This document shows positions 41,916 through 50,962 of a DNA stretch of 64,000 bases, in pieces. Origin of the DNA: Streptomyces niveus (GTDB lineage Bacteria > Actinomycetota > Actinomycetes > Streptomycetales > Streptomycetaceae); NCBI RefSeq assembly GCF_002009175.1, contig NZ_CP018047.1:5332001-5396000 (forward strand). The letters run 5' to 3'. The position numbers and the translations under genes are program-made. Numbering within the stretch: the first letter of the stretch is position 1; the number at the start of each line of letters is the position of its first letter. The notes below the pieces were generated by a model. It searched no databases. It was not told the DNA's origin and saw nothing but the letters and a program-made list of their open reading frames with translations.

Positions 41916-43529
41916 ATGAAGCTCCACACAAGAACATGTCGGGGTGCGGTGGTCGCGCTGCTGGCGGGCGGTCTGCTGCTCACCGGCTGCTCCGGCGACA
42001 ACCTGCAGGACACGAGCAAGGCGGCCGAGAGGCCGGCCCATGGAGGAGCCCCCGGCAACGGGTCGGGGTCCACGGGGGGCTCGGGAGCCGCGAGGCCGGC
42101 CGACGGCGTCGAGCAGGGCGAAGGCCGACCGGAAGGCGAACAGAAACAGGACGACAAGGGGCGGGACTTCGCACCGGAACCGGACTACCTGTCGACCTTC
42201 GCACTGGACGTGGACACCGCCTCCTACGGATACGCGCTGCGCACCCTCGACGAAGGACGGCTGCCGGACCCCGGCACCGTACGGCCCGAGGAGTTCGTCA
42301 ACAGCTTCCGCCAGGACTACGAGCGGCCCGAGGGAGACGGCTTCTCCGTCACGGTGGACGGCGCGGCGGCGCCGGGCGCGGACGACGACTGGTCCCTCCT
42401 GCGCGTCGGACTCGCCACCCGGCCGGCCGACCACGGGGGCGAACGCCCGCCCGCCGCGCTCACGTTCGTGATCGACATCTCGGGCTCCATGGCCGAGCCC
42501 GGACGCCTCGACCTCGTCAAGGAATCGCTCGGCATCCTTACGGACGAGCTGCGTGGCGACGACTCGATCGCCCTGGTCACCTTCAGCGCGGAGGCCGAGA
42601 CCCGACTGCCCATGACCCGCGTCGGCGACAGCCGCGCCCGGATCCACGACGTGATCGAGGAACTGGAACCGTCCGACTCGACCAACGTCGGGGCGGGCGT
42701 CGAGACGGGCTACGACGAAGCCGTCGACGGCCGCAGGAGCGGCGCGACCAACCGGGTCGTCCTGCTGTCGGACGCGCTGGCCAACACAGGCGAGACGCAG
42801 GCGGACGCGATCCTCGAACGCATCGAGGGCGCGCGCAGCGAGCACGGCATCACCCTCTTCGGCGTGGGTGTCGGAAGCGACTACGGCGACGCCCTGATGG
42901 AACAGCTGGCCGACAAGGGCGACGGACACACGACGTACGTCTCCGACAAGGAACAGGCCAGGAAGGTCTTCGTCGACCAGCTCCCCATGAACGTCGAACT
43001 GCGCGCCAGGGACGCCAAGGCGCAGGTGGCGTTCGACAGCGGCACAGTTGAGAGGTTCCGGCCGATCGGCTACGAGAACAGGGCGGTCGCGGACGAGGAC
43101 TTCCGCGACGACCGGGTCGACGGCGGCGAGGTCGGGCCGGGGCACACCGTGACCGCGCTGTACGCCGTCAGGCTTCGGCCCGGCGCGAGCGGCGAGGTGG
43201 CGAGGGCGACGGTGCGCTGGCTGGACCCCGAGACCCGGGCGCCGCACGAGCGGTCGGGCTCGATCGGCGCGAGCGCGGTCGACTCGCGGCTCTGGGGCGA
43301 CGCCGAGCCGCGGCTCCAGGTCACGGCTGTCGCCGCGTACTTCGCCGAGGCGCTGCGTGGCGGGTCGACGATCGACGACACCCTGCCCGGCGCTCCCGGC
43401 CTCGGCGAACTGGAGAAGCGGGCACGTACGTTGGCGGATTCCACGGAGGACCGTTCGGTGAAGGAGCTGGCGGAGGCCATCGATCAGGCGAGCCGTCTCC
43501 GGGACCGGGACGGGCCGGGGCAGGACTGA
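41916..43529 (+). CDS. Secreted VWA-domain lipoprotein (YfbK-like)
   Basis: A 537-residue lipoprotein. The lipobox is LLLTGC (Cys near residue 24), followed by a Gly/Ser/Pro/Glu linker to about residue 85. Domain order matches YfbK proteins: N-terminal von Willebrand motif YLSTFALDVDTASYGYALRTLDEGRLPDPGTVRPEEFVN, VWA domain with the MIDAS motif DISGSM near residue 187 and later T/D ligands (STNVGAG, LLSDALANTG), then a DUF3520-type C-domain ending in a helix. ATG 41916 follows GGGGGA. It probably binds a protein ligand metal-dependently at the outer face of the membrane; the partner is unknown. Confidence 0.92.
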   Translation: MKLHTRTCRGAVVALLAGGLLLTGCSGDNLQDTSKAAERPAHGGAPGNGSGSTGGSGAARPADGVEQGEGRPEGEQKQDDKGRDFAPEPDYLSTFALDVDTASYGYALRTLDEGRLPDPGTVRPEEFVNSFRQDYERPEGDGFSVTVDGAAAPGADDDWSLLRVGLATRPADHGGERPPAALTFVIDISGSMAEPGRLDLVKESLGILTDELRGDDSIALVTFSAEAETRLPMTRVGDSRARIHDVIEELEPSDSTNVGAGVETGYDEAVDGRRSGATNRVVLLSDALANTGETQADAILERIEGARSEHGITLFGVGVGSDYGDALMEQLADKGDGHTTYVSDKEQARKVFVDQLPMNVELRARDAKAQVAFDSGTVERFRPIGYENRAVADEDFRDDRVDGGEVGPGHTVTALYAVRLRPGASGEVARATVRWLDPETRAPHERSGSIGASAVDSRLWGDAEPRLQVTAVAAYFAEALRGGSTIDDTLPGAPGLGELEKRARTLADSTEDRSVKELAEAIDQASRLRDRDGPGQD

Positions 43530-43675
43530 CGCGGGGAGTTCCGGGACCGGCCGCGGCCGTCCGTGGCCGGTCCCGGGTGCACTTCACAAGCGGCGGGGGC
43601 GGCGCGGCGGCGGGCTGTCGGCCCGTGGGCGAAACGGTGCTGCGCCGCCCCTCTCCACAGGCCATGATGTGCGGC

Positions 43676-44149
43676 ATGGCCACTGTCCTGCTCGCGCTCG
43701 CCGTCATCTCCACCGGTCTGTACGCCGGCATGATGCTCATCTTCCTGACCGGGATCATGCCCGCGTTGGCCCGGCTCACGGACGGGGAGTTCGTGGTGGC
43801 CATGCGCCGGATCAACGAGGAGGTCCCACGCGGGCTGTTCCTGCTCCTGTTCCTCGCCGAAGTGGCCTTCCCGGTCGCCGCGCTCGCCGTCCCCGTCGAC
43901 AACCGCTCCGACACCCAGTGGTGGCTGCTGCTGGCCGGCCTGATCTGCGTGCTGGTCAACCACCTCGTCACCGTCGCGGGCAACATCCCTCTCAACAACG
44001 CCCTCGGGTCGTCCGAGGCCGCACCCGGGTCCAATCCCGACAGCGCCGTCCGCGCGGCCTTCGAGAGCCGCTGGAACCGCTTCCACGCCGTCCGCACGCT
44101 CTTCGCCGTCGGGGGGTTCGCGCTGATCGTCAGCGCCTCGCTGTCGTGA
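43676..44149 (+). CDS. DUF1772 / anthrone-oxygenase-like membrane protein
   Basis: A 157-residue integral membrane protein with four helices (VLLALAVISTGLYAGMMLIFLTGIMPAL; LFLLLFLAEVAFPVAALAV; WWLLLAGLICVLVNHLVTV; VRTLFAVGGFALIVSASL). The conserved NIPLNNAL and FESRWNRFHAVRT motifs are those of DUF1772/anthrone oxygenase family. Members are often near polyketide genes but most are uncharacterised, and no polyketide genes are here. Start may be ATG 43676 or 43664. Its 3' end overlaps the convergent methyltransferase gene by 20 nt. Confidence 0.85.
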   Translation: MATVLLALAVISTGLYAGMMLIFLTGIMPALARLTDGEFVVAMRRINEEVPRGLFLLLFLAEVAFPVAALAVPVDNRSDTQWWLLLAGLICVLVNHLVTVAGNIPLNNALGSSEAAPGSNPDSAVRAAFESRWNRFHAVRTLFAVGGFALIVSASLS

Positions 44150-44966
44150 CGGTGAACAGCCCCACGGATTCCCGCCGGCTCGCGACCTCGGCGAACCCGG
44201 CCTGCGCGGCCCACTGTTCGGCCAGTTCCACGGGGCGGCACTCCATCTCCCACAGGACGCCGTCGCGGTTCGGGAGCACGTTCGCGATGAACTCCAACTG
44301 AGGGTGGTGGGTCTGTGTCGTGAAGACCAGCACTCCGCCGGGGGCGAGCATGCCGCGCAGCCGCGCGACCGACGCGGCGATGACGGCTTCGTCCAGCAGC
44401 AGTTCGTAGAGCCCCGACACGACGACGATGTCGGGTGCGGGGGAGGCGGGTGCCGGGTCGAGGGCGTCCCCGTACGCGTACGAGATCCCCGTCAGCCCTC
44501 GCTCGGCCGCCTGGCGCCCGCCCTGCGCGAGACCCGCGCGGTCCAGGTCGCGGCACTCGACGTGGAGGCTGCCGGGCTCGTACTCCGCGAGCAGGTCCTG
44601 GAGATACCGTCCGGGCCCCGACGCCACGTCCAGTACGCGCACACCGCCACCGGCCCCGCTGTCGCCGCCGCCGCGCCGCGCGATCTCCTTACGGAGGACG
44701 TCCTTGAGCAGTTCGCGACGGGCGCGGATGGCGCGCCATCCGACCGCGTTCAGATACACGCGGTCGATGAGGTGCCCGACGACCGGGAAGCCGCCGGCTT
44801 TGTTGACGTACACGTAGTCCAGCATCGATCCGCTGTCGAAACCGTGCCGGTATCCGATCCGGATCCCGGCGCTCGCACGGCCCACGGTGCCGAGCAGGAC
44901 GCGCATCGCCGCCCACCGAACGCGCTTCCGCCGCTTCGTATTCGTCGTCTTCTTCGTCATGGGCAT
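44130..44966 (-). CDS. Class I SAM-dependent methyltransferase (lipid/desaturase-linked type)
   Basis: A 278-residue methyltransferase. The N-terminal ~80 residues are Arg/Lys-rich and helical (RASAGIRIGYRHGFDSGSMLDYVYVNKAGG...DRVYLNAVGWRAIRARREL), a signature of a methyltransferase group linked to fatty-acid desaturation genes. The SAM site is VRVLDVASGPGRYLQDLLAE near residues 108-127, followed by ECRDLDRAGL and DIVVVSGLYELLLD. The start is uncertain (ATG 44966 or 44960) with no clear ribosome site. The last 20 nt are shared with the convergent DUF1772 gene. Confidence 0.85.
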   Translation of the reverse strand: MPMTKKTTNTKRRKRVRWAAMRVLLGTVGRASAGIRIGYRHGFDSGSMLDYVYVNKAGGFPVVGHLIDRVYLNAVGWRAIRARRELLKDVLRKEIARRGGGDSGAGGGVRVLDVASGPGRYLQDLLAEYEPGSLHVECRDLDRAGLAQGGRQAAERGLTGISYAYGDALDPAPASPAPDIVVVSGLYELLLDEAVIAASVARLRGMLAPGGVLVFTTQTHHPQLEFIANVLPNRDGVLWEMECRPVELAEQWAAQAGFAEVASRRESVGLFTVTTARR

Positions 44967-45139
44967 CAGCGTCGGCCCGGAACGCGGACCTCGGTATCCG
45001 CGCGGCTACTCGGTCGGCGCGTGAGTAGTCCTGCGTACGGTCCGGCTGGTACCGCCCGGGCACACCGGCACGCCGGGCGGGCGAAAACGTGGAGGTACGG
45101 TGCGACGGACACCGACCAGCTCCGGAGGACAGGGAAGCC

Positions 45140-46378
45140 ATGCCTGAAGCGGATGACGCGCCCGTGATCGTGAGCAGCGTGCCCGGTTCCTTCGCGCGGA
45201 GCGTGCTGGCCGAGCGCCATCCCGCCCTCGTCCAGCAGGTACGGGACGCCTTCCCGTGGCCCCCGGAACAGCGCCGGGCGCTCGACGCGCTGCTCGCCTC
45301 CTGTACGGAGGGCGTGATCGAACCGCTGGGCCCGGACGCGCACGACCGTGACCACTGGGACGCGTGGGGCAGTGAGTACGTCGGCCGCTCATGGTTCGAC
45401 GTGCCGTTCCTCTGGTCCGAGAGCTACTTCTACCGACGACTCCTCGGAGCGACCGGCTACTTCGCTCCGGGACCGTGGCAGGGCATCGACCCGTTCGCGC
45501 CCTTCAAACGGGCCGAGTTGCTCGGCTCGCTCGTCGACGATGAACTCGCGGCGCTCGACGCGCTCGCCCGACGGCCGGCCGGGGAGCGGGCCGCCGCCTG
45601 CCTCCAGGGCTCGCTCTGGGGAAACCGCGCGGACCTCGGCTTCGCCGTCGGTACGCCGGACGGAGCGCGGAGTGGCTCGGCCGTTGAGGACCCGCCGCCC
45701 CTCGTCGCGGACGAGAGTGACGCGCTGTGGTCGCTGCTGCCGGCCGAGCGCTCACCCGGCGCCGTGCGGAGCGTCCATGTCATCGCCGACAACGCGGGCC
45801 GCGAGCTGATCCCCGATCTCGTCCTGATCGACCACCTCCTTACCACCGGGCGCGCGGACGAGGTGGTCCTGCACGTGAAGCCGTATCCCTACTACGTCTC
45901 CGACGCCACCACGGCCGACGTCGTCGACTGCGCGCGCCGTCTCGCCCAGGCCTCCGGCAGCGCGGGCGAGGCCGGAAAGCGGCTCTGGGCCGCGATGGGC
46001 GACGGGCGGCTCGCCGTGCGCGCGCACGCCTTCTACTGCGCACCGTTCCCGTACAGCGAGATGCCCGCAGACCTGCGGCACGAGTTCGCGGACGCCGCCC
46101 TCACGATCGTGAAGGGCGACCTCAACTACCGCCGCCTCGTCGGTGACCGGCTCTGGTCGCCCACCACGTCGTTCGCCGGGCGCACGGCGCACTTCCCGGG
46201 GCCGGTTGCCGCCTTGCGTACCCTGAAGTCCGATGTGATCGTCGGCCTCGACCCGCGCACCGTGGCGCGGCTCGAGGAGGCGGGCGCGAGCGGGCGCGCG
46301 GGGGACGGTGCGAACCAGGCATGGCGTACGAGCGGGACGCACGCGCTCGTCCAGGTCAGGCCACAGGGCGTGTTGTGA
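45140..46378 (+). CDS. ARMT1-like damage-control phosphatase (DUF89)
   Basis: A 412-residue protein of the ARMT1/DUF89 metal-dependent phosphatase family, which removes phosphate from damaged or excess phosphometabolites. Motif strands visible are VHVIADNAGRELIPDLVLIDHLL (Asp/Asn metal ligands), VVLHVKPYPYYVSDATTADV, and LTIVKGDLNYRRLVGDRLW (the family's KGDxNYR motif). ATG 45140 follows GGAGGACAGGGAA. Length is close to eukaryotic ARMT1 (about 440). It stands before a structured palindromic element and a DUF4032 gene, but nothing links their functions. Confidence 0.88.
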   Translation: MPEADDAPVIVSSVPGSFARSVLAERHPALVQQVRDAFPWPPEQRRALDALLASCTEGVIEPLGPDAHDRDHWDAWGSEYVGRSWFDVPFLWSESYFYRRLLGATGYFAPGPWQGIDPFAPFKRAELLGSLVDDELAALDALARRPAGERAAACLQGSLWGNRADLGFAVGTPDGARSGSAVEDPPPLVADESDALWSLLPAERSPGAVRSVHVIADNAGRELIPDLVLIDHLLTTGRADEVVLHVKPYPYYVSDATTADVVDCARRLAQASGSAGEAGKRLWAAMGDGRLAVRAHAFYCAPFPYSEMPADLRHEFADAALTIVKGDLNYRRLVGDRLWSPTTSFAGRTAHFPGPVAALRTLKSDVIVGLDPRTVARLEEAGASGRAGDGANQAWRTSGTHALVQVRPQGVL

Positions 46379-46389
46379 AAGTCCCGTCT

Positions 46390-46500
46390 GGCTCACGGCG
46401 CCTGGCACGCACGCTCGCTGCGTTGTCGGCGTCGCCCGAGTACGCCCGGTACGAGGGCGATCCTCCGCCTTGCGATCGCACGCACCAGACGCCGTGAGCC
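46390..46500. repeat. 111-bp long-hairpin element (MITE/REP-like)
   Basis: The outer ends GGCTCACGGCG (46390-46400) and CGCCGTGAGCC (46490-46500) are perfect inverted copies. Pairing continues inward through CTGG/CCAG and mostly G-U tolerant steps, and an inner arm GTCGCCCGAGTACG / GGTACGAGGGCGAT closes the centre. The whole element folds back on itself. It has no ORF and lies between the ARMT1-like and DUF4032 genes. The form is that of a mobile intergenic repeat. Confidence 0.7.
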
Positions 46501-46502
46501 CC

Positions 46503-46517
46503 ACCCTTCGGGTGGAC
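46503..46517. terminator. Small CCACCC-TTC-GGGTGG hairpin
   Basis: A 6-bp perfect stem with a TTC loop directly after the long-hairpin element and 78 nt before the DUF4032 start. It could help end transcription from the ARMT1-like gene. Confidence 0.4.
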
Positions 46518-46594
46518 GACGCTACTTTCAAAACACGCCCTGCCGAGCGAGTCGGCAGCACAGAAGCAACAGACGAACGTCGGAGGCAGGCGTC

Positions 46595-47935
46595 ATGGCG
46601 CTCCAGATCAGCGCGACCAACCCGGAGCAGCCGGCCGTGCTCCTCGACCTGCCCTGGGGTGTCCCGCTCGAAGAGTGGCCCGACGACTGTCTGGTGGCTC
46701 TCCCGCGCGGCATCTCGCGCCATGTGGTGCGTTTCGCCGACGCCGGGTCCGAGGTGCTGGCGGTCAAGGAGATAGCCGAGCGTCCGGCGGTGCGCGAGTT
46801 CGGGCTGCTCAGGGATCTGCACCGGCTGGGCATACCCGCCGTGGACCCGGTCGCCGTGGTGACGGGGCGGGTGGACGCGGACGGCAGACCGCTGGAGTCC
46901 GCGCTGATCACCCGGCACCTGAAGGGCTCGCTGCCGTACCGCTCGATGTTCGAGTCGACCATGCGCCCGAGCACCGTGAAGCGGCTCATGGACGCGCTCG
47001 CCGTCCTCCTGGTGAGGTTGCATCTGACCGGCTTCGCGTGGGGCGACTGCTCGCTGTCCAACGCGCTCTTCAGGCGGGACGCCGGCGCCTACGCCGCGTA
47101 TCTGGTGGACGCCGAGACGGGGCAGATCCAGCCGACGCTCAGCCGCGGCCAGCGCGACTACGACATCGAGCTGGCGCGCGTGAACATCGCAGGGGAGCTG
47201 ATGGACCTGGAAGCCTCCGGCTCGCTCCACCCGTCCGTCGACCCCGTGCCGTTCGGAGCGGCGATCGTGCGGCGCTACGAGGACCTGTGGCACGAGCTGA
47301 CGCGTGAGTCCGTCTACCCGGTCGACAAGCGCCACTACATCGACCGCCGGATCCGCCGGCTCAACGAACTGGGTTTCGACGTCGCGGAGATGCAGATGGA
47401 GCGCTCGCCGATGGGCGACACCGTCACCTTTCTCCCCAAGGTGGTCGACGCGGGCCACCATCAGCGTCAACTGCTGCGTCTGACGGGCCTGGACGCGGAG
47501 GAGAACCAGGCGCGCCGGCTGCTCAACGACCTGGAGAGCTGGATGGCCGGCCAGGACGACTACGCGCCGGGCGACCCGCTGGGGGCCCGTCCCGAGGTCC
47601 TGGCGCACCGCTGGGTGCGGGACGTGTTCCGGCCGACCGTACGGGCCGTGCCGTTGGAGCTGCGCCGCAGGACGGACGCGGCGCAGATCTACCACGAGGT
47701 GCTGGAACACCGCTGGTATCTGTCCGAGAGCGCCGGGAACGACGTGGGGCTGGACGCGACCATCGAGGACTACGTCGCCAACATACTGCCGCGTACGCAG
47801 AACCCGTCCGCGCCGGATCCCTCGGCGTCGGATCTTCTTACCGAGGAGCTGGAAGAACCGGAGGAGCCGGAGGAACCGGCCGGGGCGAGGGCGCCGGGGC
47901 GCTCGCGCGACACGACAGGGCGCCACGAGGCATGA
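46595..47935 (+). CDS. DUF4032 protein with kinase-like N-terminal domain
   Basis: A 446-residue protein. The N-terminal half looks like a lipopolysaccharide-kinase/APH-type fold: VLAVKEIAERPAVREFGLLRDL (Lys-Glu pair), VLLVRLHLTGFAWGDCSLSNALF (catalytic loop GDCSLSN, Asp and Asn kept, His replaced by Trp-Gly) and AYLVDAETGQIQP (metal-binding Asp). The C-terminal half matches DUF4032 (HRWYLSESAGNDVGLDATIEDYV). A Glu/Pro-rich tail follows (EELEEPEEPEEP). ATG 46595 follows a weak CGGAGG site. It is coupled to the GNAT gene by ATGA overlap. Possibly a kinase of unknown substrate. Confidence 0.85.
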   Translation: MALQISATNPEQPAVLLDLPWGVPLEEWPDDCLVALPRGISRHVVRFADAGSEVLAVKEIAERPAVREFGLLRDLHRLGIPAVDPVAVVTGRVDADGRPLESALITRHLKGSLPYRSMFESTMRPSTVKRLMDALAVLLVRLHLTGFAWGDCSLSNALFRRDAGAYAAYLVDAETGQIQPTLSRGQRDYDIELARVNIAGELMDLEASGSLHPSVDPVPFGAAIVRRYEDLWHELTRESVYPVDKRHYIDRRIRRLNELGFDVAEMQMERSPMGDTVTFLPKVVDAGHHQRQLLRLTGLDAEENQARRLLNDLESWMAGQDDYAPGDPLGARPEVLAHRWVRDVFRPTVRAVPLELRRRTDAAQIYHEVLEHRWYLSESAGNDVGLDATIEDYVANILPRTQNPSAPDPSASDLLTEELEEPEEPEEPAGARAPGRSRDTTGRHEA

Positions 47936-48438
47936 GCGGTGATCTCGTGACGGAGCGCCTTCTGCTCCACCCGCTGAGCCCTCCGGAGGCCGTACGCCTG
48001 GTCGCGGGCGACCGGACGAGCGGCACCCACTGGGCGCCCTCCTACCCCGACGAGGGAGATGTCTCCGGCGCCACGCGCTTCCTGACGACCTGCGCCGCCC
48101 TCGGCGACCCCCGGCCGTTCGGTACGTACGAGATCCGCGTCAAGGAGACCGGCCAGGCGGTCGGCGGGGTGGACTTCCACGGCCCGCCGGACGAGAGCGG
48201 CGCCGTGACCATCGGCTACGGCCTCATCCCCGAGGTACGGGGCATGGGTTACGCCTCCGAGGCGCTGCGCGGCCTGCTGCTCTTCGCACGCGCCGGCGGT
48301 GTCACCTCCGTAAGAGGCGACACCGATCACGACAACACCGGATCCCAGCACGTCATGACCGCGGCGGGTATGCGACTGATCGCGGACGACGGTCGGCTGA
48401 AGTTCTACGAGATCGCCTGGCCCGGCAGGGAGATGTGA
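47932..48438 (+). CDS. GNAT N-acetyltransferase (RimJ/RimL-like)
   Basis: A 168-residue acetyltransferase. It has TERLLLHPLSPPEA at the start, GGVDFHGPPDESGAVTIGYGLIPEVRGMGYASEALRGLL with the acetyl-CoA-binding loop VRGMGYASEA, and the final VRGDTDHDNTGSQHVMTAAGMRL strand/helix, as in RimJ/RimL-type GNATs. The ATG overlaps the DUF4032 stop, so the two are co-translated. Substrate unknown. Transcription ends at the 48444-48471 hairpin. Confidence 0.9.
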   Translation: MSGDLVTERLLLHPLSPPEAVRLVAGDRTSGTHWAPSYPDEGDVSGATRFLTTCAALGDPRPFGTYEIRVKETGQAVGGVDFHGPPDESGAVTIGYGLIPEVRGMGYASEALRGLLLFARAGGVTSVRGDTDHDNTGSQHVMTAAGMRLIADDGRLKFYEIAWPGREM

Positions 48439-48443
48439 ACGGC

Positions 48444-48471
48444 CCCGCCGCGACGGGGGAAACGCGGCGGG
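48444..48471 (+). terminator. Terminator after the DUF4032-GNAT operon
   Basis: CCCGCCGCG (48444-48452) and CGCGGCGGG (48463-48471) form a 9-bp stem with a 10-nt loop 6 nt after the GNAT stop codon. Confidence 0.75.
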
Positions 48472-48604
48472 ACCTTGAGAGCGAATGCCCTATGCGCCGT
48501 CGATTACACATACGTTTTTCCGCCGCGCGCCCCCGGTGATCACCTTCCTCTCTCATGCGTGCCGAATGCGCTTGATGTGGCATAACAGAGGAAAATCGCC
48601 ATCC

Positions 48605-50275
48605 ATGACTGAAAGAGGCGATTCCTCAGGCCCCGGTGCGCCCCTCAGTACGAAGGGCGCGCCGAATCAGACGGTGGCCCTCGCGGCCATGCTGTTCGCC
48701 GTGTCGATGACGTTCATCGACCAGACGATCGTCGCCATCGCCGCACCCGACATCACCGACGAACTCGGGCTCTCGGCCTCCGGGATGCAGTGGGTGATCA
48801 ACGCGTATCTGCTGACCCTGGCGGCGTTCTTCGCCTTCGGTGGGCGGCTGGCCGACATCGTGGGCCACCGCAGGATCATGGTGATCGGCACTCTCGTCTT
48901 CGTGATCTCCTCCGTCCTGTGCGGGTGCGTGCCACGCGGGGACTTCGCGCAGAGCTGGCTCATCACCTTCCGGGCCTTCCAGGGCCTCGGCGCCGCTCTG
49001 ATGTTCCCCGCCGCTCTCGCCGTCGTCGTCAACGTGTTCCCGGTCGAGCGACGGGGCAGGGCCCTGGCGCTGTTCTTCGGGCTCTCGGGCGCCCTCACCG
49101 CCGTGGGCCCGCTCCTCGGCGGCTGGCTCACCGGCTGGACCTGGCGGGCGATCTTCTGGGTCAACGTCCCTGTCGCCGTGATCGCCCTCGTACTGACCGC
49201 CATGGCCCATGTCCCGAACGTCTCGCGCCGCGACCGGCTGGACGTGCCCGGCGCGGTACTGGTGGCCGCGGGCATGGGACTGAGCGTGCTCGGCTTCCAG
49301 CAGGCGTCGACATGGGGCTGGGGCAGTGCGGCCACCTGGGCGTGCATCGTCGGCGGCCTGCTCGTCCTTGTCGTCTTCTGCCTCTTCGAACTCCGCGTCC
49401 GGGACCCGCTCGTCAAGCTCCAGGTCTTCCGGGACCGGGCGTTCGCCGTGGACTGCGCCGTGCTGTTCTTCGCCATGCTCGCGTTCGTCCCGGTGTTCTT
49501 CTTCGCCTCCGTCTACGCGCAGGTGTCGTTGAGCTCGTCGCCGAACCAGGCCGCGCTCTTCCTGCTGTACTTCTTCGTTGGCTTCGCCATCGCGTCGCAG
49601 TGGGGCGGACGTCTCCTCGACAAGCGGGGCGCCAGACCGGCGCTCAGGCTCGGCACCGCGATCGGGGCGGTCGGATTCGCCTTGTGGGCCTCCAAGTTGA
49701 CGGACCTGTCGATGCACGACCAGTGGCCGTACGTGGCGTTGGCGGGCGCCGGTATCGGTCTGCTGCTCTCCCCGGCCTCGACCGACGCGGTCAACCGTGC
49801 GATCGGCGCCTCCTACGGAGAGGTCACCGGAATCACCCAGACCATCCGCTACTTCGCGGCGAGCGTGGGCCTGGCGGTGTTCGGCACCGTACTGACGCAT
49901 GTCACCGGTGACCGGGTCGCCGCGACGCTTCGGGCGAAGGGTCTGTCGGCTGATGAGGCGCGAGACGCCGCCAAGAGCGTCGCGGAGTCCGTGTCCGGGC
50001 AGGCGGACACGCGACAGCCCTCCGGCGGAGGTGATGCCGCGCGGATCATGCGCGATTCGATGGAGGCGATCCGGATGGACTTCGCGGAGGCCAACCAGTG
50101 GGTGTTCTACGGGATGGCCATCGCGCTCGTGCTGGCGTTCATCTGCTCGCTGTTCCACCCGGGGACGCGGGTGACGGGCACGCCGGAGTCGGTGGGCGCC
50201 CCGAAGCCGACGGGGCCGGGGGAGTCGGGAGATCCGGTGGAGCCGGGGCGGCCCGCCGAGCCCGCCGGGCCGTAG
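48605..50275 (+). CDS. MFS drug exporter, DHA2 (14-TMS, EmrB/QacA) family
   Basis: A 556-residue proton-driven exporter. The family N-terminal motif FAVSMTFIDQTIVAIAAPDI (motif D1) is followed by QWVINAYLLTLAAFFAFGGRLADIVGHRRIM (motif A) and LGGWLTGWTWRAIFWVNVP (motif C). About fourteen helices can be counted, with a C-terminal Pro/Gly tail of ~40 residues. ATG 48605 follows AGAGGAAAA; the frame extends further but without family similarity. No regulator is adjacent. The likely role is antibiotic or drug efflux. Confidence 0.92.
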   Translation: MTERGDSSGPGAPLSTKGAPNQTVALAAMLFAVSMTFIDQTIVAIAAPDITDELGLSASGMQWVINAYLLTLAAFFAFGGRLADIVGHRRIMVIGTLVFVISSVLCGCVPRGDFAQSWLITFRAFQGLGAALMFPAALAVVVNVFPVERRGRALALFFGLSGALTAVGPLLGGWLTGWTWRAIFWVNVPVAVIALVLTAMAHVPNVSRRDRLDVPGAVLVAAGMGLSVLGFQQASTWGWGSAATWACIVGGLLVLVVFCLFELRVRDPLVKLQVFRDRAFAVDCAVLFFAMLAFVPVFFFASVYAQVSLSSSPNQAALFLLYFFVGFAIASQWGGRLLDKRGARPALRLGTAIGAVGFALWASKLTDLSMHDQWPYVALAGAGIGLLLSPASTDAVNRAIGASYGEVTGITQTIRYFAASVGLAVFGTVLTHVTGDRVAATLRAKGLSADEARDAAKSVAESVSGQADTRQPSGGGDAARIMRDSMEAIRMDFAEANQWVFYGMAIALVLAFICSLFHPGTRVTGTPESVGAPKPTGPGESGDPVEPGRPAEPAGP

Positions 50276-50388
50276 CGGCGGCCGCGGCCCGTTGTCGTAC
50301 CCCTGTGGCAAGGTGTTCTCAGGTGCCGAACGACACGCACCTCTCCGCTTGTTGACTCATTGACCTTCGCCGCAGAAGGAGCACACCC

Positions 50389-50916
50389 ATGTCCGGTCCC
50401 GGTCCCGCCGATGGCGGAGTCCTCATATCCCTGACGGCCGTGGCGTCACTGCTGGCGCCCGACCAGCCGGCCGTCGCCGAACAGGTGCGACACGCCCACG
50501 AGGACCCCGAGGGTTACGTGCGTAGGTACGCGAACCGGCTGGACGACCGCGGCATCGACGAGCCGTTTCCGGGGCTGGCGTGGATAGCCCTCGTGGACGC
50601 GCTCCACGAGCGGAAACTCCTCGCGGAGTTCGACTGGAAGGAGAGCGCGGAAGAGATCCGGTTCGGACTGAGGGGGCTGGCCTCGGGTCCGTCCGTCGAT
50701 CCCTGGACGCTGTTCGAGGACGGCGAGTCGGAGCTGACGACCCACGACTTCCTGGAGGTCTGCGGCCGGCACTACCGCGAGGTCGGCGCGGCCCTCGTGG
50801 TGCTCGACATCGAGTCGGACTGCTATCCGGTGGCGGGCCTGCGCGCGGACCGCGTCGACGAACTGGTGTCGCTCGCGAGGAACGCGGGCTTCGCCGCGTG
50901 GCCCCTCGGCGTCTGA
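50389..50916 (+). CDS. Conserved hypothetical protein (DUF6630-like)
   Basis: A 175-residue acidic soluble protein without a motif of known function. Features: helical N-terminus (VASLLAPDQPAVAEQVRHAHEDPEGYVRRYANRLDDRGID), LAWIALVDALHERKLLAEFDWKESAEEIRFGL, and a final VLDIESDCYPVAGLRADRVDELVSLARNAGF that looks like an alpha/beta unit. The pattern recalls the DUF6630 family common in Streptomyces, but the match is from memory. ATG 50389 is well placed behind AGAAGGAG. Convergent with the PrnB-like gene. Confidence 0.72.
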   Translation: MSGPGPADGGVLISLTAVASLLAPDQPAVAEQVRHAHEDPEGYVRRYANRLDDRGIDEPFPGLAWIALVDALHERKLLAEFDWKESAEEIRFGLRGLASGPSVDPWTLFEDGESELTTHDFLEVCGRHYREVGAALVVLDIESDCYPVAGLRADRVDELVSLARNAGFAAWPLGV

Positions 50917-50962
50917 CCCGCACCGGACCTGGGCTCTGCGGACCTGTGCGTCCGACCGGCCG

